A DNA stretch of 64,000 nucleotides from Auanema rhodensis (GCA_964057225.1 OZ059897.1:10044001-10108000), one strand, 5' to 3'. Counted from the stretch's first letter, positions 29,801 to 49,000 are shown. The notes: generated by a model not told the origin, from the letters alone. A program made the numbers and translations.

Positions 29801-30790
29801 CATTCTCGAAAACTCCGTCGACTTCAGATGAAGCGTGAGATAAAATATTTGCAACAATAGAGGCAATGTGAACAAATGGTCCCTGAAAGATAGTTTTAGA
29901 ATTAAGCACGATTTATCAGGTGTCAGATTTTACTTCTTTACCCATTGGCAAACCACTGCCTAAGCATAGCGTTAATGAGGACATTTTTGAGATAAGAGTT
30001 CTGAATGATAAATATTCCTTGAGAACAACGCCACGTAAAATTGTTTTCATTTCGGGTATACCAGAGCCTCAAACAAGTTGTTAAAAACCTTGTTTATAAG
30101 GATATATCATACCTATAGCTTGAGGAGCAATATAATGGCAACATAGTGAGGATATTGTTATAAGTAAAACAACATAAATTACCCAGACGGAAAGAGAAAT
30201 AACATAATTCTGAGACAATTTCACACTATCAAATAATTCTGTATGATCTAAAAGATAACTTGTAATAGTTTAAACCAAAATATTTCAGACATTGTTGAAG
30301 AATATCTATCGCAACATCCATAACAACAGAAAAGACAGCCATAATTATACCCAAAAGTGCTAAAGAGATCCAATCTTTTGATGCCGTCCATAATATAAAC
30401 AACCGTTTGCCTATAATTTATAATTAATTCAGATGACATCAAGTATTTCTTTAAAATTTTACTTTTAGTCCTATTTACTGGTTTCGGTAAAAGTTGCTTA
30501 GAACTAGCAATGAACAAATCATCCTTAATGATAATTCAAATTAATAATAAAAATAAATAGAAAAACATTAACAGCATTGAATTAATAAAGAAAACTTACT
30601 TTTCTAGATGAACATTTACGGTCTGATGTAGCTTTAAACGTTCCTAACTGCTACAAAGTATAAATAAAATAAAAGAAATTTAATAAAATCATACAAAACT
30701 CCTTTCATATTGATAACCAATAGTCTGTTGTTCATTTAAAGCACTAAAGTTCAAATCCTCACTGAGCCCAATTTTACGTCGAACGTCCAT
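26888..30790 (-). CDS. CLC-type voltage-gated chloride channel (clh family, CLC-2-like)
   Basis: A many-exon minus-strand gene from ATG 30788-30790 ([12 protein letters not shown]) to TAA 26888-26890. CLC signatures in order: [13 protein letters not shown] (helix D anion site), [12 protein letters not shown] with the gating glutamate, [19 protein letters not shown], then [16 protein letters not shown] and [14 protein letters not shown]. Two CBS domains follow: [16 protein letters not shown] for the first, and [20 protein letters not shown] plus [17 protein letters not shown] for the second, very close to animal CLC-2. The gene product is a dimeric plasma-membrane chloride channel controlling cell volume and excitability. 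The E of GKEGP argues for a gated channel or exchanger rather than the ungated CLC-K type. The acceptor ttttctag just before ATGAGTAATGG is a likely trans-splice site; the first ATG there is out of frame. Confidence 0.92.
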
Positions 30791-31596
30791 TACTCATCTA
30801 GAAAATGAATATGTGATAAGGGATAAAAGTAATTTTTACAAACAAAACAATCTGTTCGAAGTAACGCATCTCAAACGAGAATGATAACTGAGCAAAAACC
30901 TGTGTTTCAAGACGTTGCAGAAACATTACGAGGCACTTCAGTTTAAGTGATTGAATATACAAATAATCTCTCATTATTGACCCAAAAAAAAAACGTTTTG
31001 TATCGTTATCTACGATTTATCAAAACGTTTACAAGTTCTCTATATTGCATATAATATTGAGAATGAATTAATAATATAAAAACACAATTTCTAAAAGTGC
31101 AATATGGAATAGGCAACTTGGATCGTAAAGCAAGAGAGAGACGAAAAGGAAGAAACAAAATTTGCACATTTAAAATAATTATAGGAGCACGGTTATAACC
31201 TATTTTTCTAATTCCTTCCAAAATGTTATATATCATAAATGGTCTATAAAATATCACTTCAAAATTTTGATAGATTCTGGATGAGAGAATAATAAGATTT
31301 ACGTAAACTATGTTGTGAATTTCAAATTTCTTTATAAAATGGAGACAACGATAACCAGCTGTGCCCCACATCAATTCTTATAGTTTGCGAATCTAAACAT
31401 TCTCATTGTTTAATACATCAACGCTGGTAAAAACTGTATGGAAGACAAAAAACTCAAAGTACACTACCTAAATTTCAAACAATCACACTTCATCTGTGTT
31501 CCACGGTTTGGGAAGTCTAAATGACTAATAATCTGTTACACACATTTATTAACGAATTAATTTTGTCCTATCACTTCTACGTATTAAAAAATTAAT
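30791..31596. other. Intergenic between hydrolase and CLC genes
   Basis: About 800 bp on the 5' side of the CLC gene. A 122-codon open frame (31006-31374, minus) has hydrophobic AT-driven composition and no splice or family support; I do not call it a gene. Confidence 0.6.
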
Positions 31597-32835
31597 CTAA
31601 GAGTTAAATTTCTCGTGAAGAAGGGAAATTGTGGCAGCCCACGAACGGATATCAGCATTTCGATTGTACTTCAAAGTCGGAATGTTGAAGTCATCGGCAT
31701 CTGTATTATTCATTCATTAAATATAAAAAGAACTGTCGTTGAAACATACGAGGTTCAGTGAACCCATGTACAGCATTTCCGTATGAACAGAAAGACCAAT
31801 CAGATTCGCGTTCTCTCATTTCTTGCGTAAACGCCTCTATCTATAAAAATTCAATAACGCATTATGCCTATTAAATTAGTTGAAAAACAATTAAGTATAT
31901 TAAAAATTAGTTTACAACAAAGGTATTACCGATTCTTTAGTTATGTGCGAGTCGTCTGCACCATGATGAATCTTAAAAATTTCCAAGCACGTTATAGTGT
32001 GTGAGAAAAAAACAACCTGTATTGTTGTAGGGAAACTACTTCTTTCAATTCCTTCCAAAGGAGTTAAAGTTCCGTGATAAGAGACAGCAGCCGATATTCC
32101 AGTCTGGTGACGGGCAAGATCTAAAGCACAGAGTCCACCAAAACAATAGCCAATTGCGGCAATCTAATATAGTTGTTAAACTTTTGTTTTATATTTTTAA
32201 AAATAACCTTCTCTACTGACACATTTTTCACGGATTTTAGTGCTTGTAATGAAGCTAACAATCGATCCTAAAATATAATTTAAAAAGAACTATTTTGTTA
32301 ATAAAAATTACAACTTAATAATGCTTATGCATAATTAATTTAAACAGAACTATTCATAGAGAACAGTAGTGCTTATGAACTAAATATTCGTTCTTAATTA
32401 CTTGAATATATATTTAAAAAATATGGATTGTGCAAGCCTTATTCACCTTTAAAACCGTTCCTCTAACACCAAGTAAAGGTCTAAGAAGAGCAAAATTTTC
32501 TTCAAGCGTTTTTCCGCGTTTTCCTTTGCCATAAACGTCTGCAGCTAGAGCAACATATCCAAGCTAAAGGTTATGTATGCACTGTAATTTCTTACGGAAA
32601 GTTATACCTTGGCTAGTTCAAATGCTTTGTTTGCTTCAAAATCTGAGCAACCTCCGAAAGCATGGAATACTAAAACGCCTGGTGCTTTGTCGCATTGATT
32701 TCTATATTGATAACGATAAAATATATTTCATAGCAACTAAGAAAATTCTTACTTTGGGATGCATAGAACACCTTCAAATACATTTCCTTCTTGATCTTTA
32801 TACTCAAAACAGGATTTTTCTACTTCAAAAACCAT
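31597..32835 (-). CDS. Dienelactone hydrolase family protein
   Basis: Several exons give about 240 residues from ATG 32833-32835 (MVFEVEKSCFEY) to TAG 31597-31599. The alpha/beta-hydrolase core shows the nucleophile elbow IGYCFGGLCALDLAR, with Cys in place of Ser as in dienelactone hydrolases. The acid is in HHGADDSH and the histidine in NAVHGFTEP, completing the Cys-Asp-His triad. VLVFHAFGG supplies the oxyanion region. Eukaryotic members (CMBL-like) are cytosolic esterases acting on lactones and xenobiotic esters; the natural substrate is unknown. The ATG is preceded four bases upstream by ttttttttcag with no matching coding exon, so trans-splicing is likely. One intron (about 32275-32447) is longer than most. 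Confidence 0.9.
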
Positions 32836-33083
32836 CGTTCTGAAAAAAAAAGAATTCGAAAACATGAACAAACAGTAAAACGAAATATGAGCGCACATAT
32901 TGATCATCATTGCGAATGATTGATAACAGACCAAGCAGTTTCATCGTAGTAATCAATAAAGATTTATTTTATATTTATATTCTTTTTAACATGGTTATCT
33001 ACTAAATAATGTACAATTGTTGATATAAACATTGAAATCGCATGAAAGTTTAGTACAGAACGCATTTCTTTTACTTTCGGAAC

Positions 33084-34144
33084 CTAATTAGGTTCACATT
33101 CCACAGGAGGATCGAAAGCTGAGTAATCAGGAGTCTTTGGAGTCATCGTATCATACGAATATGATATCTGATACATACGAGAAATATTAGAGGAAATGAA
33201 GTAAGTGTCCCAACCCAACAATGCGCCTTCAATAATATTTAGTTTGATTGTATTTACTATTTGCCTTACCAGAGTAAGCATCAGAATAAGCTGTCACCAA
33301 AAACGCGGTTTGTTTGGTTTTCTCTAATATAACATCCGTTGGATCTCCATTATATATAAAAACTTTTGCATGATTGTGCGTAGATTGCTGAAAATTTATC
33401 ATATCGAAATACTTGAGAATAGTAATGTTAACTCACAAAAGCAGAATGTTCTCTTGTTAAATTAGCCAGACCCAGACGGTCAATATATGTTTTGTAAGAC
33501 ACTGTCCGATCATCACGGCAATGCTACAACTATGAAAATCAAAAGAAATAAAAATACAAACTCATACAATGACATCACCATATTTATTATATCGTACCCA
33601 ATATGTATGGGTCGGATAGCAAAAAACGGTAGTTTCATTATCCTTACGATGTACTAAACGCTTATTCTTATCATCTTGAACCCAGAATGAAGGAAAAGTT
33701 TGCGGATCCGGAAAAAAAAACATAAATTTGATTGATTTGATAGATATAAGTACTTCTAGGGTGTTATTTATAGAATCAGGCACCCGAAACTGAACAGAAT
33801 AAGTTCCATCTCTCAACGAATATTCATCAATAAAAATATTGAATTCGGTTGAAGTGTTACGGATTGTGCCGTTATAAACGCCAGCCTCTCCTGAACTTCA
33901 GCTACTTTAAATAAAACGAAGTTGTGATATCACCTTTCTCAAAAGACCAAATTAAAGCTCCTGAACATGCTCCAATTACAATGACACTTACAAATATACG
34001 TGCAAGAAGACCTTTTAATCTGTCATTAAAAGTTAAAAGAAAACATTATTTCGATGCCTACCTGTCAGTACAATTAGCTACCTCGATTATTTCATACGAA
34101 AGCTCTGAATCAAGACTGTAAGCACGTTCTTTATGCTCTTCCAT
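33084..34144 (-). CDS. Type II single-pass membrane protein, unknown function
   Basis: Minus-strand gene from ATG 34142-34144 (MEEHKERAYSLDSELSYEII) to TAG 33084-33086. A short cytoplasmic N-terminus is followed by a membrane segment (IFVSVIVIGACSGALIW), then an extracellular region with several N-glycosylation motifs (NGT, NTS, NNT, NET, NLT). C-terminal residues read FDPPVECEPN. There are few cysteines (FCYP, VHCRDD, ECEPN). No enzyme motif or named domain is recognisable. It sits 224 bp downstream of the oligoribonuclease gene and 248 bp upstream of the hydrolase gene on the same strand, a spacing compatible with a polycistronic unit. Confidence 0.7.
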
Positions 34145-34368
34145 ACCTTAAATGGCTAAAAAAGCAATGAAATGAAACGAGCAATTAATGATCGATTACC
34201 AGTGGCAGCTTCTTAAATCATTGATAAGAAGACCATGTTCTCATATGCGTCAAGCATAGATTCTACCGTTTTGATTACAAAAATATATATGTCACATAGT
34301 TTACTTGTTCAAATTTGATTATTTCTTATTCAGCAAAGGAAAACTGTAGAAAATTTTATTCAACGTGA

Positions 34369-35097
34369 TCATGGCTTAAATACAGAAGTTCTATAAAATT
34401 TCAATTCATTGATACTCTCCCGAATATCGTCAAGAGCCCTATGTGTCATTGCTTTCGCAGGAGCTTTTTGCAACTCATCTGGATGCCAGCGCCGAGACAA
34501 CTGAAACACGATTAGAAGTTAATTGCAGAAAGATTAAACAGATAACCTCTTTTATTGTGCTGACATCGACTAGTCTGTAATGGAAGTGATTTGCAAGTCG
34601 TGGCATGTACTTGTTAATGAAAATTTTGTCCATATATACAGTATTTCCCGCAAGAGGACAAGTCCCTTGAGGAGTATGCATTTCTAAGAAAGAAAGAACC
34701 TGAGATAGGAAATTTACTTTTTTGATGGATTTTAAAGAAATTCCTACTTGGTTTTCGGCTTCATTCATGGAAATAGTACTTGACTTAATTTTTTCTAGAA
34801 GACCGTTTTCAGCAAACGTTTTTTTACACCAATCATCCATTTCATCCAAAACTTTAGCATCTTGATGAATTACAATATTAGGACCCTCAGCTACTATCTA
34901 ATAAACAGTTACTTAAAAATAATGTATGTTTCAAAATCCTGAATTACATTTAATTGATCATCGGTTACAATAGCTGCAATTTCTACAAGAGTTTGCTTCT
35001 CATAATTTAATCCTGTCATCTCACAGTCGATCCAAATAAGTCTATTTTTGAAGCTTGCAGTAGCCATTCTTCTTACACTAGTTAAAACACGTAACAT
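34369..35097 (-). CDS. Oligoribonuclease (REXO2), DEDDh 3'-5' exonuclease
   Basis: Three or more exons give about 190 residues, ATG 35095-35097 to TGA 34369-34371. Exo motifs are complete: WIDCEMTGL (motif I, D and E), [17 protein letters not shown] (motif II), and [10 protein letters not shown] with the preceding His (motif III, DEDDh); DVSTIKELSRRW is typical of oligoribonucleases. The N-terminal [19 protein letters not shown] is basic and could target mitochondria, with Met11 as an internal start for a cytosolic form, as in human REXO2. It degrades 2-5 nt RNA to nucleotides. Acceptor ttatttcag lies about ten bases upstream of the ATG. Confidence 0.93.
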
Positions 35098-35456
35098 AAA
35101 CTAGGATACTGAAATAAGCCGAAGAATAAGAATGCAAACATAATAAATTCTTTGAACTGAACAGAAATTTGGCATAAGTATTCAAAAACTTATTCATAAA
35201 AACACCATGCAGTTGATAAATATATTCTAAAACGTATTTATTATCGAATATTACAGTAAAAATGAAGATGGAGATCAAAAGGCGCATTCCATGCTTGTAG
35301 CAACGTGTTGGGGATACATATATGAGAAACAAATACTTTGTTACAATGTGTACAAATCTTATTAGCAAGAGTACCAATACATAATTCAATATATACGAAA
35401 TTATAGGATAGACTCAGAAACTCAAAATACTATTGTAAAATATAAAAGTTTGTTAA
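35098..35456. other. Intergenic gap between MADF gene and oligoribonuclease
   Basis: AT-rich, 359 bp, no gene supported; the open frame at 35078-35389 overlaps the oligoribonuclease start and looks random. Confidence 0.55.
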
Positions 35457-36779
35457 TTAAAAATTGGTTGTTATAGGCATCCGACCAGTTTCAAGTAAAG
35501 ACTCTATTTGAGCTTTCGCCAGAGCTCGAGCATGATCAGGCAAAGTTCTTAAATCAGAAACCGCAGAAGCAGCAAAAGCACTATCTCCGTCCAATAGAAC
35601 ATCACCCCCGCTAGGATTTCCGCCTTTGATACCATATCCTAACCCCGAACTATGATTTAAATAATAGTTATTATAAAAAGAAACGCAATACTTACTCCGC
35701 TCTTACAATTTCCTCCATATCAAAATCTGATAAAGTTTCGGGCTCCTGTTTCCGTTTTACATGTCTGAAACGCTCATAAAATAGTCAGTGATTATCCAAA
35801 ATACTTACTGAGCCCTATCATCTAGGTAAGGATCCATCCATGTCATATTATTATACAGATCCCAAGTACTTTCCTCTACGATTCCCCTTTCTCTTTGTTC
35901 TCGTAATCGTCTTTTTTCCCTAACATATCGATCCCGCAACTTCTTCCACTGTTTATAAATTGAATTTACATCTCCTGAAAATGAAAAATAGAAGAATAAT
36001 TTTCTAAGATATATTACCAGGATAATTTAAATTTTTTATTACTTGATTCCATGCTTGATTTCGGCACTCGGCATGTCGATATTTAGCATCTCGTATATCA
36101 AATAAACATGGGTGTGAATGAACTTCAGCTATTAAATTAATCCCAAAATTTGGGTCTGTCACAACAACTTGCTAAAAATAAAACCATAAGTAATTTTTTA
36201 ATTGCCCAGAATTACCACATCTTGGTTTTCTTTTCTGGCCGGTGAACCATTACTTGAACGATCTACCATATGAGGATCTAGAAAATGTAAATGCTTGAAA
36301 TATTGCCATGTGCTTTGGTCGTTTTGGTAGCGAGCTTTTCGCTTCTCTTTTCCATATCTAGAACAAGATGTATTGCTGAGATATGCGTTTGTTTTATACT
36401 TACTTGTCCCTAAGTTGTTTCCAACGAGCATAAAGTGTACGTGCGTCGCCATCAAAATTTAGAACTTGCACAAGTCGGTTCCAAACCTGTGTTATTTGAC
36501 AATTTATGAAATAATAAATAATCCAGAAATAAATAAATAAATGCAACCGTTCAATGAGTTCGAGAGATAATTGAAAAATAGCAGGAAAACTTACTTTGCT
36601 CTTATATTCGGAACTTCGATATTGCCTATCCGTTGAATCATACAAACAACGACTATGCTTAACTGCTTCGATCAAGCGAAGATTGAAAGTGGGTTCTACA
36701 TGCTCTTCAAGGCGATAACCCGTTGATCTGCATAATAATACTAATAATAGTAGCAAAAATACATTTATACTTACAGCAT
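35457..36779 (-). CDS. Tandem MADF-domain DNA-binding protein
   Basis: Minus-strand gene ending TAA 35457-35459. Two MADF (Myb/SANT-like) domains follow each other: the first from NLRLIEAVKHSRCLYD to TWQYFKHLHFLDPHM, the second from INLIAEVHSHPCLFD to TWDLYNNMTWMDPYL. Both show the W-x-x-L/V and basic W/K-x-L-R-D-K/R-Y core (RWKQLRDKY, QWKKLRDRY). A C-terminal helix-rich tail (DHARALAKAQIESLLETGR) resembles the position of the BESS dimerisation motif. Such proteins are transcription regulators in insects and nematodes. The start is not certain: I chose ATG 36777-36779, split by an intron after 5 nt; an alternative frame-matching Met lies at 36754-36756. An acceptor tttcatag about 45 bases upstream fits a trans-splice site. 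Confidence 0.85.
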
Positions 36780-37520
36780 AGGGGACCCAGATCGAGCGTA
36801 TGACGAAATTTTTCTATGAAAATAAAACAACAAACAAAAAATGAGATGCTAAACGCTAGCAAGTAAGCTTAATGATTATAGTAAATTTAAATTCCCAGAA
36901 ATATGCGCTCTAGTAAAACTATTAACCGCGTCGCTGTATCTGTTTATGCTAGAAGGGTGCGTCAGCAAAATCGCTGTAGGACCAAATATGCAATTTGTCT
37001 GCGGTGTCTATAAATGCAAATCAACATAAACAATTGTTTTTTCTATTTTCTTAAAATATCATAAAGAATAAACTATAACATTGTAAAAAGTAAATTTAAT
37101 ATTCAAGAATACCAAGTTTTCATTGGAAATAATATCACAATTTAATGAACATGAAATTAAAATTAAACCGACCCATTTTGGTATGTGATAAGTGTAATGA
37201 ATAATTAAAATTATGAACGCCAACATACAAATCGGACCTTATCTATCTTGTCTTAATACAACATGATAAAGCTGCGAGGGAAAGCTCGATTAAATCACTG
37301 GACCAGATACAAAAGGGAACCAAAGAGACTAGCATAGTTCTTGTAAGAGAAAAGAACTAAGATATTTGATTAAAACAAGATTACAGGAAGACAATAAAAA
37401 GCTATTTTACATTGATAAATATACAATATGTAAAAACACTAGAATATAATATATACTGAACTAAAGTGATGTTGGCTAGTCATGACATTTTAATTGTAAG
37501 GCAATTTCGACAACATGGTA
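36780..37520. other. Intergenic downstream of exc-7
   Basis: AT-rich region including the 5' flank of the MADF gene and the 3' UTR of exc-7. No additional gene seen. Confidence 0.6.
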
Positions 37521-43044
<5,524 letters not shown>

Positions 43045-46000
43045 TTGGAGTCCTCCAACGTTCACAAGCTTGGTACAGTTCTGCTTGTAACTCTATTAGT
43101 TGAATTAATGGTTGAATATGTGTAGACACGTATATATGAACGTCAATTGTATTCTGAAAAACATATTAAATATAGTATATAACATATAACATATATTATT
43201 ATAAATGAACTAATAATAATATAGAAAATATTATATTGAATGACCATCCATTCATCAGGGCAGAATGAAAGTGGAGGAGGGAGAAGAGCAAAAAAGGGGC
43301 GGGGTCAAAGAGGAAAAAGAACAAATGAGAGCGAGGAGGAAAGAAAAAAAGCAACAGGTTCAGGAATTTTCATTACCTTTCAGTGCCAATTAAAAAATCA
43401 GCTGAAATAGTAATCCTATCTTTCAAGAGAAAAAGTTAGTAGTTATGGAAAATCAGGTACTGAAAATACCAATAATGTCGAGAAACTTGTCTGTTAAATT
43501 CCGGATTGTGTTATAAGCATGGTTGACGACTTTAATGGGTTTGTGTTGTGTGATAGAAAATGAAATATCAAAAATAAAAAAAATCTAACATATCTATAAG
43601 CATATTGAAGCTGAAAATAGAGTAGCGAATAACTAGAATAGAAATATAATATACTTCTCTCATAATACAATTAGTTCTAGCTGTGCAACTCAATGATATA
43701 CCTTTGCTAGAAAGAAATATTATTTGGAGAAGTCCGAAAATAATGCTATATGGAAGTTAAAATACAAAAATAGAAAAAACAATTGAAATTAATGATATGC
43801 GAGCTTGCTGCTTGCTTAACAAGAAATTCCTGTATATGAGTATATTTGAGAGAAATTGTGAAGCAGAACGGAAAAATAGCATTTGGTTGGCAAAAATAAA
43901 AAATCTGGAAAGCACAAGAGAAGAAAGGAGGGAGAGTGAGAGTAAGAGAGGGGAAGCGATAGTATAGAGAGAGAGAGGGAGGGAAAGAAAGAAAGATAAA
44001 GGGAGGGAGAGATGAAAAAAGAACGCTGCGACAGAATATTGAGTTAGAATATAAAAGGTAGTTGAAATATCTATGAGTAAACCGGTAACGCCTGGTAATT
44101 GAGAATGGGCAGGTAGATTGGTGGCCTTGTATTGTGTGGTCGGCTGGTGTATGTGTGTGTATGTATGTGTGTGTGAACAGCCACCACACTCACAGTATAT
44201 AAATTTATGAAATAAGTGAGTGAAGAGTGAAAGAATGGGATTGTAGGGAGAGAGAGAGGGAAGAAGAGAAAAAGAGAGGGAGGGCGGCTGAAAAGAAGAT
44301 GAGGGAAAAGGAGATGAATACAATAGAGTGTGACCTCCTAGCCAGACCCAAATATGGATCGTGCAGTTCATATACGAAATGGAAGAGCACCGAGTCAGTA
44401 AAAGGGGAAAGAATACATTAAGTGAAGAGTGTGCGCATGCAATCCGATGACTCTGGTCTAATGCAACAAACTAGAAGAATTGAAAATGAATCGAAGCGAA
44501 AATAGGGAAAACGCAAGTTAAATAAATTAATTTCGTTACTCTGATCTAGTTGATATCTCCCAATCCAATGTTAGGTAACAGTTGGAATGAGTATATTCTC
44601 GTTCATGGGAAGAAAATATAGGAAACCAGCTGAATTTATGTTCAGTTTTATATTTTGTGTCCAACTAACATCCAAATATTATAAAGTATTACTGTGCGAA
44701 ATAAAATATTTACTGTATATCAAAACATATTTTTGCATGTTATATTAGGTTGATCACATGGTTATGATTAGGATGAGAATAGGATGATACGATTGTTCAT
44801 GATGGTATAGAGTCTAGTGTCGAAATTGCGATTCAGATAGGGAGGGAGAGAGAGAGAAGGAGCGAGGAATGAACAGAAAAAATTCAAAAAAATTCAAAAA
44901 GAAATAAAAGTTTAATTTATTTTTAGAACAGTTGTGATAGATTGAATGAGACAAAACTCTTCTTGAGACAGATTCCGAGTTGTCGAGCTGTCTGTTGTAG
45001 AGGAAATCGAAGACGAATAAAGTAGTCGAATAGTTCGTTTAAGAACGAATGTTTATTGTTGGAAATTGGAGATCTGTGAGAAGTTGCTGGCTCTTGTGCT
45101 GTTTCTATTGTATAGCTTCTTATTTGAAATGTTCGACAACTTTACTGAAATGTCGAAAAAGTGTAAAACTCTACATTAATTTTATTTGTACGTACTTTAC
45201 AGTTTTAAATTTATAAAGTTAAATATATATTTATAACTATACATATATATTATATATAATATATAATATTTAAGCTTAAATATATAGATATATACATATA
45301 TGTAGATACTTACATACATATGTATATACTCATGCTGTCGTCTGAACCATCCAACTTTTGACGCTGTTGTGCTCACAGATAATTAAAAGCCATTGTTATT
45401 TCGGTTGAACAAGAAGGATGATGACTAGAAACGTCGAACAAAGAATAAAAAAAAAACTTCTTTTATAACCGAAATACTATTTATGTTTTTGTTTCAAAAA
45501 TTAACTGAAAGATCGTTAAAATAGATTAGTTTTTTTAAAAGTACGTATTGTATTCGATGAAAATATAAAGTAAATGCATCAGAAGAAGAAACAAATTAAA
45601 ATTTCCATAGGAATTATATAATTTTTGAATTAATTTTCTTAAAGCCTTTAAAGACTATTTAGGTCTTATCTTTTTATAGAAGCTAATTAGGAAACCATCT
45701 TCTTACTCCACTTTATTTTGATGAAAGTCTCGAGAGAATTGGTCAACTATGGAAACAAATGCGTTTCGTATTCAAATGTATTTTATAAACACACATATTC
45801 TTAATATTACTTTCTTATATATATATAAAGAGAAAGAAGAGAGGGACACAAAGTTAAGAAGAAAAAGAGAGCAAGAGTTAGAGGAAATGGGGGAGCAAGA
45901 GTGAAAGAGAGAGGGAGAGAGAGAAAAATTATGTTGGAAGGGGGTACAGAGAGATAGAGAAGGATAGAGAGGAGTATACGAGGGAAGGAAATAAAAAATA

Positions 46001-49000
46001 ATCTGAAGCATGAGAACGAATTGACTTTGGTTGGCTACAGCAAATGTTTAGTCGCAAAACAAAGTATTTCAAGAAAAAGAAGAAGAATTAGAAGATGAGA
46101 AGAAAGTAAATTAAAACATTCCAATTTATTATTTGAATGGCGTTTAGTTGAGACTGATGATGCTTATGGAATTTCAAAGATGTCGTTGAAAAGCAGCAGC
46201 AACAGATACTGATGAATATGAAGTCTCATAAAGAAAACGAAGTCAATTAACATTCAACTGACAGCATTAGCTGAATTAGTGAAAATTGTAGCAATTATTG
46301 TATTGGATTCTTGAACACAATTTGCTAAAATATACATTTAAATGCTTTAACTGGTATAATTACTGTGCATAGTATATATGTAGTAAACTAAAATTTTGGT
46401 GAATTTGTCAAAAATATTGAATTGATGGAAAATTGCAAAGTTCGACGAAACCAATTATAATGATTGGAACAGATGTATCATCGTTTGCACATAAATACAT
46501 ATATGTATGTACATTTCAAATCAATTTTTGATTTCTTATAAACAATATCTATCTATATCTATCTATATGTATAGGAAAAAATATTATTTTTAAATGAAAG
46601 AAATGTGAAATAAAGTTGAAGCATACATGCTTCTACATGCCCATGCATAGTACTAACTGAACTGGGGGCATTTGTTCATAGCTTTAAGTTTATAAGTTTT
46701 AATAGAAGGCTTAAATGCTGGATTATAAGTCTTTCCTTAATTTCTGTTTATGCTTTCTTCTCTTGCTCACAAAAATAAACAATTTTTTCGTCATTTTTTA
46801 AAGAAATATTATTCACAAATTATAGGAAAAAGGAAGCAAACTCAGGAATGTTATGTATGAATTTCCTGCTTTGAAACGTTATATACGATTGTTTCTTTAT
46901 GAATAACTACAATCTAAATCAAAGTTATAAAACGAAAAGTGAATTAGTTAATATATATATATTGGGTTATTACTCGATCGTTAAAATGGTCTAGTTAATT
47001 AAATAAAAAAAAATAAAATAGTAAATCAATTTGCGAAAATTGCAAAAAGACTATTAAAATTAAATCCATTCACTTGGTAAAATTGAGAAAATTATTGGGT
47101 TTTTTTGAAAAGGAGCAAAGATTAATACAAATAACATATAAAGGGAAGTGGAATGAATAAATTTGCTGATAAGTAGCATTTAAAGCTGAAATTTAGTAGT
47201 TAACTGACTGAATTTGGAGGGAAAGTATACGTATATATCATTCAAGCTATATGTTGACGTGCCAGATAAGCTTCATATCAGAACATGTTATCGAGCGAAC
47301 GGTTTCATGCAACATTTGAGAACTTCTAGGAATCTAGATGGGTTTTAAGTTTCAGAAACAATGACATAGCGTCAAACTTTTTCAAAATGCTTTAAAAGAT
47401 AAGGATTGAAAACTAGTTGAAATTGATTTTTGGTTATTCCACCAATATCGAGAACACTTTTTTGTTAATCTATCTGTGACCAAGAATTCGTAAAGATGAA
47501 TTATAAGAATGTGAGAGACAGAGAGAGAGCAAGAATGGTTTTACTTTGCTGATGACGAACAATGAATGCTGCTAGTGAACACAAAAGTTAAAAAAAATGA
47601 ATTCATGATAATATGACTTTCTAATAATACATTGAAGTTTAAGGAAATAAATAGAAATATGAATATAAGAATGATTCTAATTCAAAAATTGTTTCATACT
47701 GAAGACGATCCGATATGCGTAAATGTATGGAGAGAAAGAGAAAGAGAGTGAGAGACCTTAATAGAGATGTCGTGGAAAAAAGGGAAAAAATGAAAAAAAA
47801 ATAATCGAAAGTTATGAAACAGCAAATATGCAGGCGTTTTCGTGTTCTGATTCAAAAATAGCTAGAACTAGTTATTGAACCAGGCTTTAACTGTTGCCTA
47901 GGACTCTAGAAGCAATCCAAGAAAGCATATTTCTAATTTGAAATAGAAATTTTTCTTTACTTATTACTGACGAGAAAGCAAGGAATAAACAACTACATCT
48001 ATAGCATTATTATTAGTATTGTGGTTTGAAGATTGAGAAAACGTTAAAATTGTTACAACCGGTTTCTGTTTTCAAACTTTTTTTTTGGAAAATTTAAAAT
48101 AGTTGCTGCTTTCTGATAAGCTTAAGTTATTCATGCCAACTAAATAGCAACTCAATAGGAAAGCAGGTGGAAGTTTAGAGCAGGTGTCTCACAGAATTGG
48201 CTGAAATCTCAATTTGTCGCAGTAGATTGAATTGTATTGAAGCATTAAAGCTTGAATTTATTGCAGTTTTTACTAGATTTTTAGGAGGAAAATTTTATTT
48301 TCTGATAAGGGTATGCATTTCAAAAATTTCAAGAAAAATATGAAAAGAAGGCGAGTAATATGTAATGAATGGTGTGAATAGAAAAGAGGGACGACGACGA
48401 CTGATGGCAAAAAGAAAAGAAATGTTGGTGATCTGTAGAAAGAGACAAGAAAATAACTTTCAATGAAAGAGATACTGATATGGGATCAAAAAAAAATTGG
48501 AAAGTTCCCCTTAGCAGCACAATGATGTCAAGAACGATTGAAATGGGCATAACAGACAGATCATTTAAGTGTTATATAAAGTAAATTTCAAAAACATAAT
48601 TAGTAGCTAAATATAAAAATAAATTTTTTATATTTTTATGAAAAAATATAAACAAAATAGTACTTTCTTATATATTATACATACATGTATGTATAGATTT
48701 TACAAAAAAATTCAAATTTTTCTGAAATATGAGAGAGAATGAGAAAAAAAAAACATTTTCATAGTTAAATAATATGTTTACGTCTATTGAAATAACATTT
48801 CAAAAAAATGATAATAAGGATCAAGTGAGAAGAGAAATATGAAGCTACCGTTTGACATGACCTACTAAATGGAAATTGGACAGACTACCATCATTTCTGA
48901 TCTGTATTCAGTTTTTTTTGTTGGCTTATCCTAATTGAAAATCTTCTCGTTGTTGTGGTCTCGGAATGTAGAATAACTACTTTATAGCTCTCTATCTGAC

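Noticed and set aside
31006-31374. 122-codon minus-strand open frame
   Set aside because: AT-driven hydrophobic composition, no signal or domain, and no splice context; open frames of this size occur by chance in this window.
43746-44371. 147- and 204-codon minus-strand open frames
   Set aside because: Low-complexity translation of GA/GT-rich DNA.
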